Below, one piece after another: positions 23,229 through 33,115 of a DNA stretch of 64,000 bases. The DNA lies in the NCBI RefSeq assembly GCF_050003625.1, contig NC_134399.1, positions 147,306,473 to 147,370,472 of the forward strand, given 5' to 3'. The notes beneath the pieces are model-generated. The model did no database searches, was not told the DNA's origin, and saw nothing but the letters and a program-made list of their open reading frames with translations. How positions within the stretch are numbered: position 1 is the first letter of the stretch; each line of letters opens with the position of its first letter. The stretch comes from Haematobia irritans. Taxonomy: Eukaryota; Arthropoda; Insecta; Diptera; Muscidae. Made by a program: the position numbers and the translations under genes.

Positions 23229-24026
23229 ATATGGGAAACATTTAAATCTGAAGGAATTTAAAGGAAACTTCGCGAAAGTTTATTTATGATTTATCGCTCG
23301 ATATATATGTATTAGAAGTTTAGGAAAATTGAAGTAATTTTTACAACTTTTCGACTAATCAGTGGCGATTTTACAAGGAAAATGTTGGTATTTTGACCAT
23401 TTTTGTCGATATCAGAAAAACATATACATGGGAGATATATCTTAATCTGTACCGATTTCAACCAAATTTGGCACGCATAGCTACAATGCTAATTCTACTC
23501 CCTGTGCTAAATTTTAACTAAATCGGAGCAAAAAATTGGCCTCTGTGGTCATATGAGTGTAAATCGGGCGAAAGCTATATATGGGAGCTATATCTAAATC
23601 TGAACCGATTTCAATAAAATTTGGCACACTTGACTATAGTACTAATCGTTCTTCTTGTGAAAAATTTTAAGCAAATTAGGGTAAAACTCTGGCTTCTGGG
23701 ACCATATAAGCCCATATCGGGCGAAATATATATGTATGGGAGCTATATCTAAATCTGAACCGATTTCTTCCAAAATCAGCAGGTTCTATTCTGAGCCAAA
23801 ACAAATACATTTGCCAAATTTGAAGTCGATTGGACTAAAACTGTGACCTAGATTTTGATTACAAAAATATGTTCACGGACAGACGGACAGGGCTATATCG
23901 ACTCAGGAGCCCACCCTGAGCATTTTTGCCAAAGACAGCATTTGTTTATCTCGTCTCCTTCTGGGTGTTGCAAACATATGCACTAACTTATGATACCCTG
24001 TTCCACAGTGTGGCGCAGGGTATAAA
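23229..24026 (+). mobile_element. D3 element, 5'-truncated, in tandem
   Basis: Re-enters D3 unit sequence at about 23366 (ACAAGGAAAATGTTGG, also seen at 22172) and runs to the hairpin TTCCACAGTGTGGCGCAGGG, ending near 24026. Placed head-to-tail after the preceding D3 copy. Confidence 0.78.
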
Positions 24027-24049
24027 AAAACAAAAAATTGGTCGAAATT

Positions 24050-24375
24050 TTATTTCTATATCATTATCTTGGACAAACACGAATTCACTTTCCATATCCA
24101 TTTTTGGACAGTTTCGGCCAAATTATCCTTCAGAATACTTAAATTATCTTTTTGGTGTATAGTTCCCTTAAAAAAATATGAGGTTCCCAACGCCATTTGG
24201 ATGTCATCACATTTCCACCTACGTGATTAACAGTATGTGTAATATTTTTGGTTTGTCCCCATTTTTATTACTTGTTTCTCCAGGCATAGTACAGACTTAA
24301 ATAAACTAAATTCGGACTCATCAGAAAACATAACTGTGTGCCAAAATGCATTGTATGTAATAATAATTATAATTA
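24050..24375 (-). pseudogene. Tc1-like transposase relic
   Basis: On the minus strand, broken frames give ALWHTVMFSDESEFSLF (about 24360-24300), the FSDESxFxLF motif around the first catalytic Asp of Tc1. They then give VGGNVMTSKWRWEP (near the VWGG motif) and LAETVQKWIW followed by VFVQDND (about 24125-24050), the second catalytic Asp block. N- and C-termini are missing. It lies directly after a D3 tail and is non-functional. Confidence 0.72.
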
Positions 24376-24455
24376 TAAATGATTATATAAATAATTCGTG
24401 CATTTTAAATAAAAAAGGGGGAAAAAGAAATATTCCAAATGTTGTTAACCACATA

Positions 24456-24956
24456 CACGGAGGAAAAAACCTGTTTTTCATATGTTTGGGTGGAAAAATT
24501 ATATGTTTGTAACTCAAATTTTTTAACTCAATATTTTTAAGTGCAAGCATATAATGTTCATAAACTAGCATAACATGTTTGGGACATATTTGTTAATATG
24601 TTAGAACATATTTTGTTTGGGACATAAATTGTTTGTAAATATAATATGTTTAGATGCAAACATATATTAGTTTAGAAATAGACTATAAACATATATGTGT
24701 TTAGAAAGAGAGACCTAGAGAAGATGCTGCAAGTAAAATAATGGGAGTAACCAATTGGCGCCTAAAAAATGTATCCAGACAAAGAAAATTTCATTAAAAT
24801 TTTTTTCTACCAGTGTATGCCCTAAGGTGAAACATAATATGTTTGAACAATACAAACAATATTTTGTTTGGACCAATCCTGAATATATACTTGAAGCAAA
24901 ATGCGTTTGGGGTATATGTTACAGAAGCGTTTTTTTTTTTTTTGGTTTTGAGGGTG
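24456..24956 (+). mobile_element. M2 MITE (CATATG-rich), TA target
   Basis: A 501-bp element starting CACGGAGGAAAAAACCTG and ending, inverted, CACCCTCAAAACC. Flanked by TA at 24454-24455 and 24957-24958. The interior repeats AACATATG/CATATGTT motifs. Two more copies lie at 34070-34594 and 60657-61485. The open frame at 24755-24985 runs out of the element and is not a gene. Confidence 0.85.
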
Positions 24957-24958
24957 TA

Positions 24959-25350
24959 GGTGGGAATGTGACGGACTATATATAACTATGGACCGTTAAG
25001 AACCAATTTTTGTGAGGGTGTTAAATGCCATATACTTATACCCCGCACCAAATTTCAACCGTATAGAATGAATTTTGGTCCTCTAAGAAGATCCGCAAGC
25101 AAAATCTGGGGATCGATTTATATGGGGGCTATACGTAAACATGGTCCATATGGTCCATTTGCAATACCATCCGACCTTCATCAACTAACATACTTGTGCC
25201 AAGTTACAAGATCGACTGAGATCAACTCAGAAATTCATCACGGCCCAGAATATACATACTTTATGGAGCCTTATACCAATATTTCGATGTATTACAAACG
25301 GAATGACAAAGTTAATATACCCCCCGATCCTATGGTGGAGGGTATAAAAA
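24959..25350 (+). mobile_element. D1 element, 5'-truncated
   Basis: One to two D1 units, then a tail in which the GTCY tract is almost absent (AAGATCGACTGAGATCAACT), the core, and a hairpin ending GGAGGGTATAAAAATAAG near 25350. Confidence 0.75.
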
Positions 25351-25399
25351 TAAGAAACCCTTAAAAAGTCAAATGAAGAGATCTGTTTATATGGAGATT

Positions 25400-25695
25400 A
25401 AGGAACAACGGTGATATAAAAGTTAGCATGCTCCCTTGGCATACAAAGGTTTATAGTTTCAATCCCAAGTACGATCAAATACAAAAAAGTTTTTGGGCGG
25501 TAGTTTATACCCTCTCAGTATTGCTGGTAAAATTTCTGATTGTATTAAAGATTCTCTAAGTGGTTTTATCGTAATGTGAGGTAAAACACCTGTCATTGAA
25601 GTAAAACATAGAACCGGGTACACAATTTGTGGTACCACAATGGCCTGAATAATCTAACGGTGCCTACAATAACGGTCTTTCAATACATCTAACAT
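25400..25695 (+). repeat. tRNA-derived SINE, diverged
   Basis: The order of blocks matches the other SINE copies in the window. A B-box-like TTTATAGTTTCAATCCC lies at 25450, then AAAAAAGTTTTTGGGCGGTA, TATTGCTGGTAAAATTTCTG, CTAAGTGGTTTTATCG and GTACCACAATGGCCTG, with TAACATAACCT at the end. The A box is mutated. Confidence 0.6.
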
Positions 25696-26801
25696 AACCT
25701 ATAAAGTATATCAGAAAATCGACAGACGGATATTGAAACATTATCTTATAGTTTCACTGTAATTAAAAATCAATATTTACTTTATAATGTGTTAAAACTT
25801 GAATGGGAATATACCGAAGGCAAGGGGTTCTGGATATCTGTTCACTTATAAGCAACTACAGAAGGTCGAAAAATTCGAAAAAAATATGAATAATCCATAT
25901 ATCACAATATATTCCTCTCACGACACCATGATTATATCCGACACCTTTCCATATGATCTACTGTGCATTCCAAATTCGAAAGGTTTTCTTTCTAATTTCA
26001 TTTGTTCTCTCAACATTTGAAGGAGGAATGATCAAAATGTCTTCTCCCCCGTACGAAAGGAAACGAAAAACAAAAATTCCCTTATTTGAACTGCAAACAA
26101 AGAATTTTGGTGTTGATATCAAAGGGCGTGTGATACCAAAATGTATGAATGAATGAATACGAATGAGTGGGAGCGTATGATGATGATGTGCATGTGTGTG
26201 TGTTTGTTTGCATGCGTGCCTCTGTTGTGTTGAGTATCAAAGTAGTTTTGTCTTCTATTGGTGTCACTTGAGCTCACGACATGTTGAGACAATGAATTTT
26301 TAACTTGTTACCATTTTTCCTGTTTCTTTTGCTTGTTTCCCGACGTAGCAGCAAAACCGGGTTGCCATCACCACCACATCCATACCATCATAGTATTCGT
26401 CACCATCGTCATCATCATCATCAGCATTTCCCTCGACCAAAAACTTTTCTACCATTTATTCATTCAAGTACGAATGTTTGGCATGTGATTGTTTGTTGTA
26501 ACCCCAAAACTAAAATGAAATTACTTAAGGTTTCTCCTAGCCACATAGGGAGCTTGTCAGCTTAGGCATGTGAGAATAGTATTATGGTTATCCTCTAGCA
26601 TTTAAGATGAGATCTATAAAATGAAGGCCTTTTGAAAGGCGCAGCATAGAGAGGTTAAATTCTAGTTTGGATAGAAAACCAACAACTGTTTTAGCAGTGG
26701 CTGATCTCCTCCTAAAAATGCTTGAGACATTTTTGAGGATTTACAAGCTTCAACTTAAAATAGAATTGAACTCACTCAAATATTTTATAAAAGAGAGTTT
26801 A
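25696..26801. other. Apparently single-copy DNA
   Basis: Contains a GT microsatellite (26192-26203) and a CATCAT-type run (about 26399-26425) that produces a histidine-rich frame. No gene supported. Confidence 0.45.
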
Positions 26802-26991
26802 TGGCGTTACATACTATAACTTGACTTAAGAGTTACGTGGGTGGCCAGTATAGGATACACTGGTTGGGCGACCGACAGGGTCAATTCGACAATTCCAAAA
26901 GGACTGTAGTTGTCCTTCAGTTTCCATGTTGCATTCGCTCATACTTGATCGCATTTACTGGCCACCCAAGTTACTCTTAACCTCTATGCCA
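26802..26991. mobile_element. Small foldback element
   Basis: The left arm contains AGAGTTACGTGGGTGGCCAG (about 26829) and the right arm its near complement CTGGCCACCCAAGTTACTCT (about 26958-26977). The outer ends TGGCGTTA and TAT GCCA also pair. Total about 190 bp, non-coding. I see no second copy in the window. Confidence 0.6.
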
Positions 26992-27289
26992 CTACACCAA
27001 AGAAAATTTTTTTAATATTGAGTCAACGATATGTTTTCGTTCATATTACGAAGCCTTTTCATGAATAAAATTGAAACGAATCCATCCCCAAAAAAAAATC
27101 GGTTCAAATGGTAAGGTTTGTTAAATTCAATTTGTAATTTGTAATATAAGATTTTAGATTTGCAGGACAATTGTTTATCGTTCTAAAGGGAGTTTTAAGT
27201 TTCTGCCTAAGCGTTCAAGAAAATAGAATGAAAATATCACCTTTCATACGATTGCAGATCTAAACTCTGCAGATTTATACAAAAATGGT
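26992..27289. other. Unclassified DNA
   Basis: Nothing recognised; AT-rich. Confidence 0.3.
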
Positions 27290-27600
27290 TAGTACTCGAA
27301 ATTGATCATTTTAATTAGTCTATATATTATGGGGATATATCAAAAGATGTTTAGAAAAAAAATTGCAGGCATATTAGGTACAATTTGCTGTTTCTATTCG
27401 TCCAAGAAGTCGAATGGGGAGATTGGTCTATAAAGGAGTTATTTTATATATTTATTTCTTTACAGGATTAGACGTATAGTAAGAATAATATTAGGAGAAA
27501 AAGTTGCATTGGCTACAGGGACCATCGGCTAATATAAAGGAGTTCTACTACTCGTAAAACATTGATCGATATATTTGGCATAATTCATTTGGATCTAAAA
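27290..27600 (+). repeat. Degenerate D2-like units
   Basis: AAAAATGGTTAGTACTCG, CCAAGAAGTCGAATGGGGAG and GATTGGTCTATAAAGGAG resemble D2 unit blocks (CCAAGAAGTAAAATCGGGAG, ATCGGTCTATATGGGGGC) in the right order with many changes. Confidence 0.45.
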
Positions 27601-27620
27601 CACATCAAGATTAAAAAACA

Positions 27621-29048
27621 AACAAGTATATACGGCCGTAAGTTCGGCCTGGCCGAATCTTATGTACCCTCCACCATGGATTGACTAGAAACTTCTACGA
27701 AAGAATGTCATCCACAATCGAATTACTTGGGTTGTGGTATCTTAAAACTTCTTTTCTAAATTGTGAGTTAGTCCATACGTGGTATATATTAGACGAAAAA
27801 TGTATGTATAGGTAAGTCTACAAATAATTACGAATCGATATGGACATTTGCACGGTCCGTAGAGAGCCGGAATTGAAATATGGGGGTCGCTTGTGAGGGG
27901 GCTATATACAATTATGAACCAATTTTTGTGTGATTGGGGATCGATTTATCTGAGGGCTATATATAACTATAGACCGATATGGACCTAGTTCGGCATGGTT
28001 GTTAACGGCCATATCTAGCACAATGTACCAAATTTCAACTGACTCGGATGAAATTTGATCCTCCAAGAGGCTCCAAAACCAAATCTCGCGATCGGCTTAT
28101 ATGGGGGCTATATATGATTATGGACTGATATGGACCGGTTTATATGGGGGCTCTATATAAATATGGAATTATATGAACCAATTCCTGCATGGTTGTTGGA
28201 TACCATATATTAATATCACGTACCAAATTTCAACCGAATCCGATAAATTTTGTTCATCCATGCGGCTCCGGAGGTCAAATTTGGGGATCGGCTTATATGG
28301 GGGCTATATATAATTATGGACCGATGTGGACCAATTTGTTCATGGTTGTTATAGACCATATACTAACACCATGTACCAAATTTCAGCCGGATCGAATGAA
28401 ATTTGTTTCTCTTAGAGGCTCCGCAAGCCCAATCGGGGGATCGGTTTATATGGGGGCTATATATAATTATGGATCGATGTGGACCAATTTTTGCACAGTT
28501 GTTAGATATAATATGCTGACACCATGTACCAAATTTCAGCCAGATCGAAAGAAATTTGCTGCTCTTAGAGGCTCTGCAAGCCAAATCGGGGGATCGGTTT
28601 ATATTGGGGCTATATATCATTATGGACCGATGTGGACCAATTTTTGCATGTTTGTTAGTGACCATATACTAACACCATGTACCAAATTTGAGCCGCATCG
28701 GATGAAATTTGCTTCTCTTAGAGGCTCCGCAAGCCAAATCGGGGGATCGGTTTATATGGGGGCTATACGTAAAAGTGGACAGATTTGACCCATTTTCACT
28801 ACAATCCGACCTACATCAATAACAACTACTTGTGCCAAATTTCAAGTCGATAGCTTGTTTCGTTCGGAAGTTAGCGTGATTTCAACAGACGGACGGACGG
28901 ATGGACGGACGGACATGCTCAGATCGACTCAGAATTTCACCACGACCGTGAATATATTTACTTTATGGGGTCTTAGAGCAATATTTCGATGTGTGACAAA
29001 CGGAATGACAAAGTTAATATATCCCCATTCTATGGTGGAGGGTATAAA
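27621..29048 (+). mobile_element. D1 (DINE-like) element, full length reference copy
   Basis: The most complete D1 copy. The head AACAAGTATATACGGCCGTA with the GTTCGGCCTGGCCGAA palindrome runs on to the CTCCACCATGGATTG region, followed by units spaced 153 bp (GGGGGCTATATATAATTATG at 28301, then 28454 and onward). The tail has TTCGTTCGGAAGTTAGCGTG, the (GACG)n tract at 28888-28916, the core AGATCGACTCAGAATTTCAC, and the TA run. The hairpin ends GGAGGGTATAAAA at 29048. The 199-codon open frame at 28189-28788 is four tandem units of 51 codons and I do not regard it as a gene. Confidence 0.9.
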
Positions 29049-29224
29049 AAAATGAGGCTTCAATGTCGTGAACGGATGGTAACAAAATGAAACGGAAACG
29101 TTCACGAAAAATTAATACGGAATGTTCACGGTTTCGTCCACGGACGTTCACGATTTCATGAATGGCTTTCATTTTTCTTTGGCCATGAAAAGTCTTGAAA
29201 CATTCGTTAGCCGTTCTTATTGCA
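29049..29224. other. Left half of a GTTCATGAACG-type repeat
   Basis: GTCGTGAACGGATGG, CGGAAACGTTCACG and CGGACGTTCACGATTTCATG resemble the segment at 30225-30290 (CATGAACGGATCG, GAACGCCGTTCATG). The two may be parts of one MITE separated by the D3 copy between them. Boundaries uncertain. Confidence 0.35.
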
Positions 29225-29999
29225 GCTCCGTCGTCTCCCAGAAGGAGACGAGATATGGTGTCTTTGGCAATATTGCTCAGGGCCGGCCTCTGAGTCGATC
29301 TAGCCCTGTCCGTTTGTCTGTGAACACATTTGTGTAATCAAAGTCTAGGTCGAAATTTTAGTCCAATCGACCTCAAATTTGGCATAAGTATGTATTTTGC
29401 ATTCACAATAGAACCCTATTGATTTTGGAAGAAATCGGTGCAGTTTTAGATATAGCTCCCATATATATCTTTCGCCCGATATGTACTAATATGGCCCCAG
29501 AAACTAGAATTTCATCCTGATTTACTTTAAATTTTGCACAAGGAGTGCAATTGATAGTATCGTAAAGTGTGGCGAATTTGGTTGAAATCGCTTCAGATTT
29601 AGATAAAGCTCCCATATATATCTTTATACCGATATGCACTTATATGGCCCCAGAAGCCAGAGTTTTATCGTAATTTGCTTAAAGTTTTGCTCAGGGAGTA
29701 GAATTAATATTGTAGCTATGCATGCCAAATTTGGTTGAAATCGGTTCATATTTAGATATAGCTCCCATATATATCTTTCGCCCGATATGCACTAAGATGG
29801 CCCCAGAAGCCAGAGTTTTGCCCTAATTTGCTTTAAATTTTGCACAGAGATTAGAATTAATATTGTAGCTATGCATGCCAAATTTGGTTGAAATCGGTTC
29901 AGATTTACGGATTTGATATGGTATCGAAAATATGGATCTACAAAGTGATGCGGAGTATAATATAGTCAGCCCTTCCCGACTTTGGACTTTTCTTACTTG
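29225..29999 (-). mobile_element. D3 element, 3'-truncated
   Basis: The minus-strand head lies at 29999 (AACAAGTAAGAAAAGTCCAA and the degenerate GGGAAGGGCTGAC palindrome). Four units with TAGATATAGCTCCCATATAT (about 29450, 29600, 29755 and 29910 region) follow, then a short core with GTCCGTTTGTCTGTG (29309-29323). The terminal hairpin is missing. Confidence 0.75.
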
Positions 30000-30430
30000 T
30001 TTTCATCTAGTTTTGATTAAAACTTAACAGGAATATATTTGTTTTCATTTAAAATTTTGATTGTTGTAGAAAAAGTAATCGCGAAAATAAAGCGATTTTA
30101 AATTTGAAAACCGGTACTATGTTCGGCCTTAAATTCGTAACCATTTTGTGATAAGATCATGACTCTGGTGTCATTTTATGGTTGTTAGATTGACACAGTC
30201 TCTTCTCTGCTTGACACATATGTGTGTTGATTCGCATTCATGAACGGATCGTTTTGAAGCATGAACGCCGTTCATGATTCTTTCTATGGGTGTATGGACC
30301 CAAAATAATTCTATTTTTGAAATTTCAAGTGAATCGGATATATATGGCAAATATTTTTATGAATTCATACAGTAATTGTTTCTGTACATCGGTATTTCAT
30401 CAAAGAAATATATGAACATATGAAAATATT
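30000..30430. other. Unclassified DNA, includes right half of the GTTCATGAACG repeat
   Basis: The GAACGCCGTTCATGATTC segment at about 30264-30281 pairs in type with 29049-29224. The rest is AT-rich with no recognised feature. Confidence 0.3.
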
Positions 30431-30534
30431 TTTATACCCTTCACCACTACTGTGGTACAGGGTATAATGCTAAGAAGGACTGGTCTTAGACCAATCTTTT
30501 AGTAAACCGATCGTCTTAGAATTAAATTCACAGT
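30431..30534 (-). repeat. D3 tail running into the assembly gap
   Basis: The hairpin CCACTACTGTGGTACAGGGT and D3 core are visible. The sequence is cut by the run of Ns, so the size of this copy is unknown. Confidence 0.8.
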
Positions 30535-30634
30535 NNNNNNNNNNNNNNNNNNNNNNNNNNNNNNNNNNNNNNNNNNNNNNNNNNNNNNNNNNNNNNNNNN
30601 NNNNNNNNNNNNNNNNNNNNNNNNNNNNNNNNNN
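30535..30634. other. Assembly gap of 100 Ns
   Basis: Exactly 100 unknown bases, a conventional scaffold-gap placeholder. Left of it is a D3 tail; right of it is the middle of a mariner transposase. Confidence 0.98.
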
Positions 30635-30956
30635 TGCGGCACCCATCTTGCAGAAAGCTTTTTCATCTGTAGTTCTTCATGCTAAATTAAATGGACTCGA
30701 TCATTTCAGATGCCCATGATATTAGCAATTTCACGCACTTGTATTCGTCTATCATTTAATACCATATCATGCACTTTGGCTACAATTTCTGTTGTTGGTG
30801 CTGTTTTTGGACGTCCACTACGTGGTTCATCTTCAATGCTTATACGACCACGTTTAAATTCAGCAACCCAATTTTTTACTGTTGCATATTTCTTGTCCCG
30901 ATAAACCTGTTTTTATGTAAATATTTAATGACAGCACACATATCTAATTTTTCTAT
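30635..30956 (-). pseudogene. Mariner transposase, N-terminal helix-turn-helix region
   Basis: The minus-strand reading gives [15 protein letters not shown] (from 30956), then after a frameshift [40 protein letters not shown] and [20 protein letters not shown] stop follows (30704 region), then DRVH, a further stop, and EELQMKKLSARWVP at the gap edge. The [22 protein letters not shown] and ARWVP blocks are classic mariner DNA-binding region motifs. The start codon appears mutated to ATA. Non-functional. Confidence 0.88.
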
Positions 30957-31129
30957 TGTAAAAAAATTGTGGATGCGTCTTTTTGGAACACCTGTTTCTA
31001 TATGAAGGAGTTGCTAGATCGGAACAAAATTTGACATGTGTTCATAACAGAGATGGAAGTTTCCAAAACACTTTTTCTGTTTATACCGCGCTTTTTGTGC
31101 TGGGCTAAGACGTTTCCGAACTGCCCTCG
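30635..31129 (-). mobile_element. Mariner element, 5' part, cut by the gap
   Basis: The outer end at 31129 reads CGAGGGCAGTTCGGAAACGT on the minus strand and is followed by TA (31130-31131). About 170 bp of leader precede the transposase remnant. The other half of the element must lie in or beyond the gap. The same CGAGGG end is seen on the mariner relic at 59225. Confidence 0.78.
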
Positions 31130-31131
31130 TA

Positions 31132-31420
31132 TGAAGAAACAAATCTGAAAAAGCGAAAAAATCAAAATTTGCTTCCTAGAAGCAAGTACACAAAACCCAA
31201 ATTTAAAAGAGAATTGCGTCTTAAAAGTATCCTCACTTGTATTCTCCGCTTCTTTGGCTCGGAATCAATACCAAAATTGTTAAAGTATAGACAAAATCTT
31301 TGGAACGGTGTATGCTTTTTTTTCAGTGTGGATTCAAGGGACTTGAAATTTTTTTAAGAATTTCCTTATTGATACCGGATAAACAAGCGATATTTAACGA
31401 TACAAACCAAATTAAAATCG
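31132..31420. repeat. M3 MITE end fragment
   Basis: GGCTCGGAATCAATACCAAA at 31257-31276 and the terminus TTTTTTTTCAGTGTG at 31317-31331 match the right end of M3 (compare 44378-44450). Confidence 0.5.
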
Positions 31421-32102
31421 AGCCAGTATAAACGGCCGTAAGTTCGGCCAGGCCGAAACTTATGTACCCTCCACCATGGATTGCGTAGAAACTTCTACGA
31501 AAGACTGTCATCCACAATCGAATTACTTGGGTTGTGGTATCTTAAAACTTCTCAACATCGTTTTCTAAATTGTGAGTTAGTCGATACGTGGTATATATTA
31601 AACAAAAAGGTATGTAAGTCTACAAATAATTACGAATCGATATGGACTTTTGCACGGTACGTAAGGAGCCAGAATTGAAATATGAGGGTCGCTTATATGG
31701 AGGCTATATACAATTATGAACTTGATATGGACCAATTTTTGTGTGATTGGGTATCGATTTATCTGAGGGCTATATATAACTATAGACCGATATGGACCTA
31801 GTTAGGCATGGTTGTTAACGGCCATATACTAGCACAATGTACCAAATTTCAACTGACGCGGAAGAAATTTGCTCCTCCAAGAGGCTCCAAAACCAAATCT
31901 TGGGATCGGTTTATATGGGGGCTATATATGATTATGGACTGATATGGACAACTTTTGGCATGGTTGTTAAATATCATTTACTACCACCACGTAAAAAATT
32001 TCAACCAGATCGGATGAATTTTGCTTCTCCAAAAGTCACCGGAGGTCAAATCTGGGGATCGGTTTATATGGGTACTATATAAAATTATGGACTGATATGA
32101 AC

Positions 32103-32614
32103 TAGAGGTATGCACGAGACACGAAATTGTCGTGACACACGAACTTTTTCGTGATTCGTGCGTGAGTCGTGAGTCACGTTCATGACAACAGCGTGAGTGT
32201 GCGTGAGCGTGAGTCACGAAAATAATATCTTCGTGAGTGTGCGTGAGTAAAGAATTACACTCACGAAAATATTTCTGCTCACCAACATAAAACGCTTAAG
32301 AGAAGAGTTAAATTCAATTACAATTTTAGTGACACCTGGGATGTTAAGAGTTTAATAACACTCTCGATTTTAATAATGCTCATGTTTTCTGACACTTCGG
32401 TAAGGTAAATTAATTATAAAATTATTCGTGAGTCACGATATTTTTCGTGAGTCACGGTATTTTTCGTGAGTCACGGTATTTTTCGTGAGTCACTACGTTT
32501 TCGTGCGTGAGTGTGCGTGAGCGTAAGTTCTACCAAAAAATGTCGAGCGTGAGTGTGCGTGAGTATGATTTTTCAGTCGTGAGTGTGCGTGAGCGTGAGT
32601 AAACTATTACTCTA
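32103..32614 (+). mobile_element. M5 hAT-type MITE, CGTGAG-rich
   Basis: A 512-bp element beginning TAGAGGTATGCACGAG and ending TTACTCTA. Perfect 8-bp duplications ATATGAAC lie at 32095-32102 and 32615-32622, copied from the host D1 repeat. The interior is dominated by CGTGAGTGTG, CGTGAGTCACG and complements, so it can fold extensively. Related copies: 38636-38967 and a fragment at 16235-16330. Confidence 0.93.
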
Positions 32615-32656
32615 ATATGAACCAATTCCTGCATGGTTGTTGGATACCCTATACTA

Positions 32657-32754
32657 GGTTAAGGTGGCAGCCCGATTAAGATTCAGGCTCACTTAGACTA
32701 TTCAGTCCATTGTGATAGGTTAGGTTAGGTTAAGGTGGCAGGTTAAGGTGGCAG
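32657..32754 (-). repeat. 5'-truncated SINE tail
   Basis: A 98-bp insertion, flanked by a 10-bp duplication CCCTATACTA (32647-32656 and 32755-32764). It contains AGGTGGCAGCCCGATTAAG, GACTATTCAGTCCATTGTGA and a GGTTAGGTTAGGTT run. These are the reverse complement of the SINE 3' end. The duplication and 5' truncation fit target-primed reverse transcription. Confidence 0.88.
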
Positions 32755-33115
32755 CCCTATACTAAAATCACGTACCAAATGTCAACCGAATCGGATGAAT
32801 TTTGCTCTTCCAAGGGGCTCCGGAGGTCAAATCTGGGGATCGGTTTATATGGGGGCTATATATAATTATTGACCGATTTCGACCAATTTTTACATGGCCA
32901 TTAGAGACCATATACTTACACCATGTACCAAATTTCAGCCGGATCGGATGAAATTTGCTTCTCTTAGGGGGTCTGCAAGCCAAATTTGGGGGTCCGTTTA
33001 TATGGGGGCTATACGTAAAAGTGGACCGATATGGCCCATTTGCAATACCATCCGACCTTTATTAATAACAACTACTTGTGCCAAGTTTCAAGTCGATAGC
33101 TTGTTTCGTTCGCTT

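Larger units (their letters stand above)
31421..33115 (+). mobile_element. D1 element with two younger insertions
   Basis: The head at 31425 (GTATAAACGGCCGTAAGTTC with palindrome) is followed by D1 units and a tail truncated at about 33115 within TTGTTTCGTTCG. Interrupted by a hAT MITE at 32103-32614 and a SINE tail at 32657-32754, each with intact target duplications made of D1 sequence. Confidence 0.85.

Noticed and set aside
26305..26565. Histidine-rich frame with a hydrophobic start
   Set aside because: Produced by a CAT/CATCAT simple-sequence run; starts with TTG and has no context supporting a gene.
28189..28788. 199-codon open frame
   Set aside because: It is four tandem D1 units of 51 codons. 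The same unit is open on the other strand, and other copies carry stops at random places.
32712..32735. Interstitial telomere repeat (TTAGG)
   Set aside because: Only three units, inside a SINE tail with target duplications; the SINE explains it.
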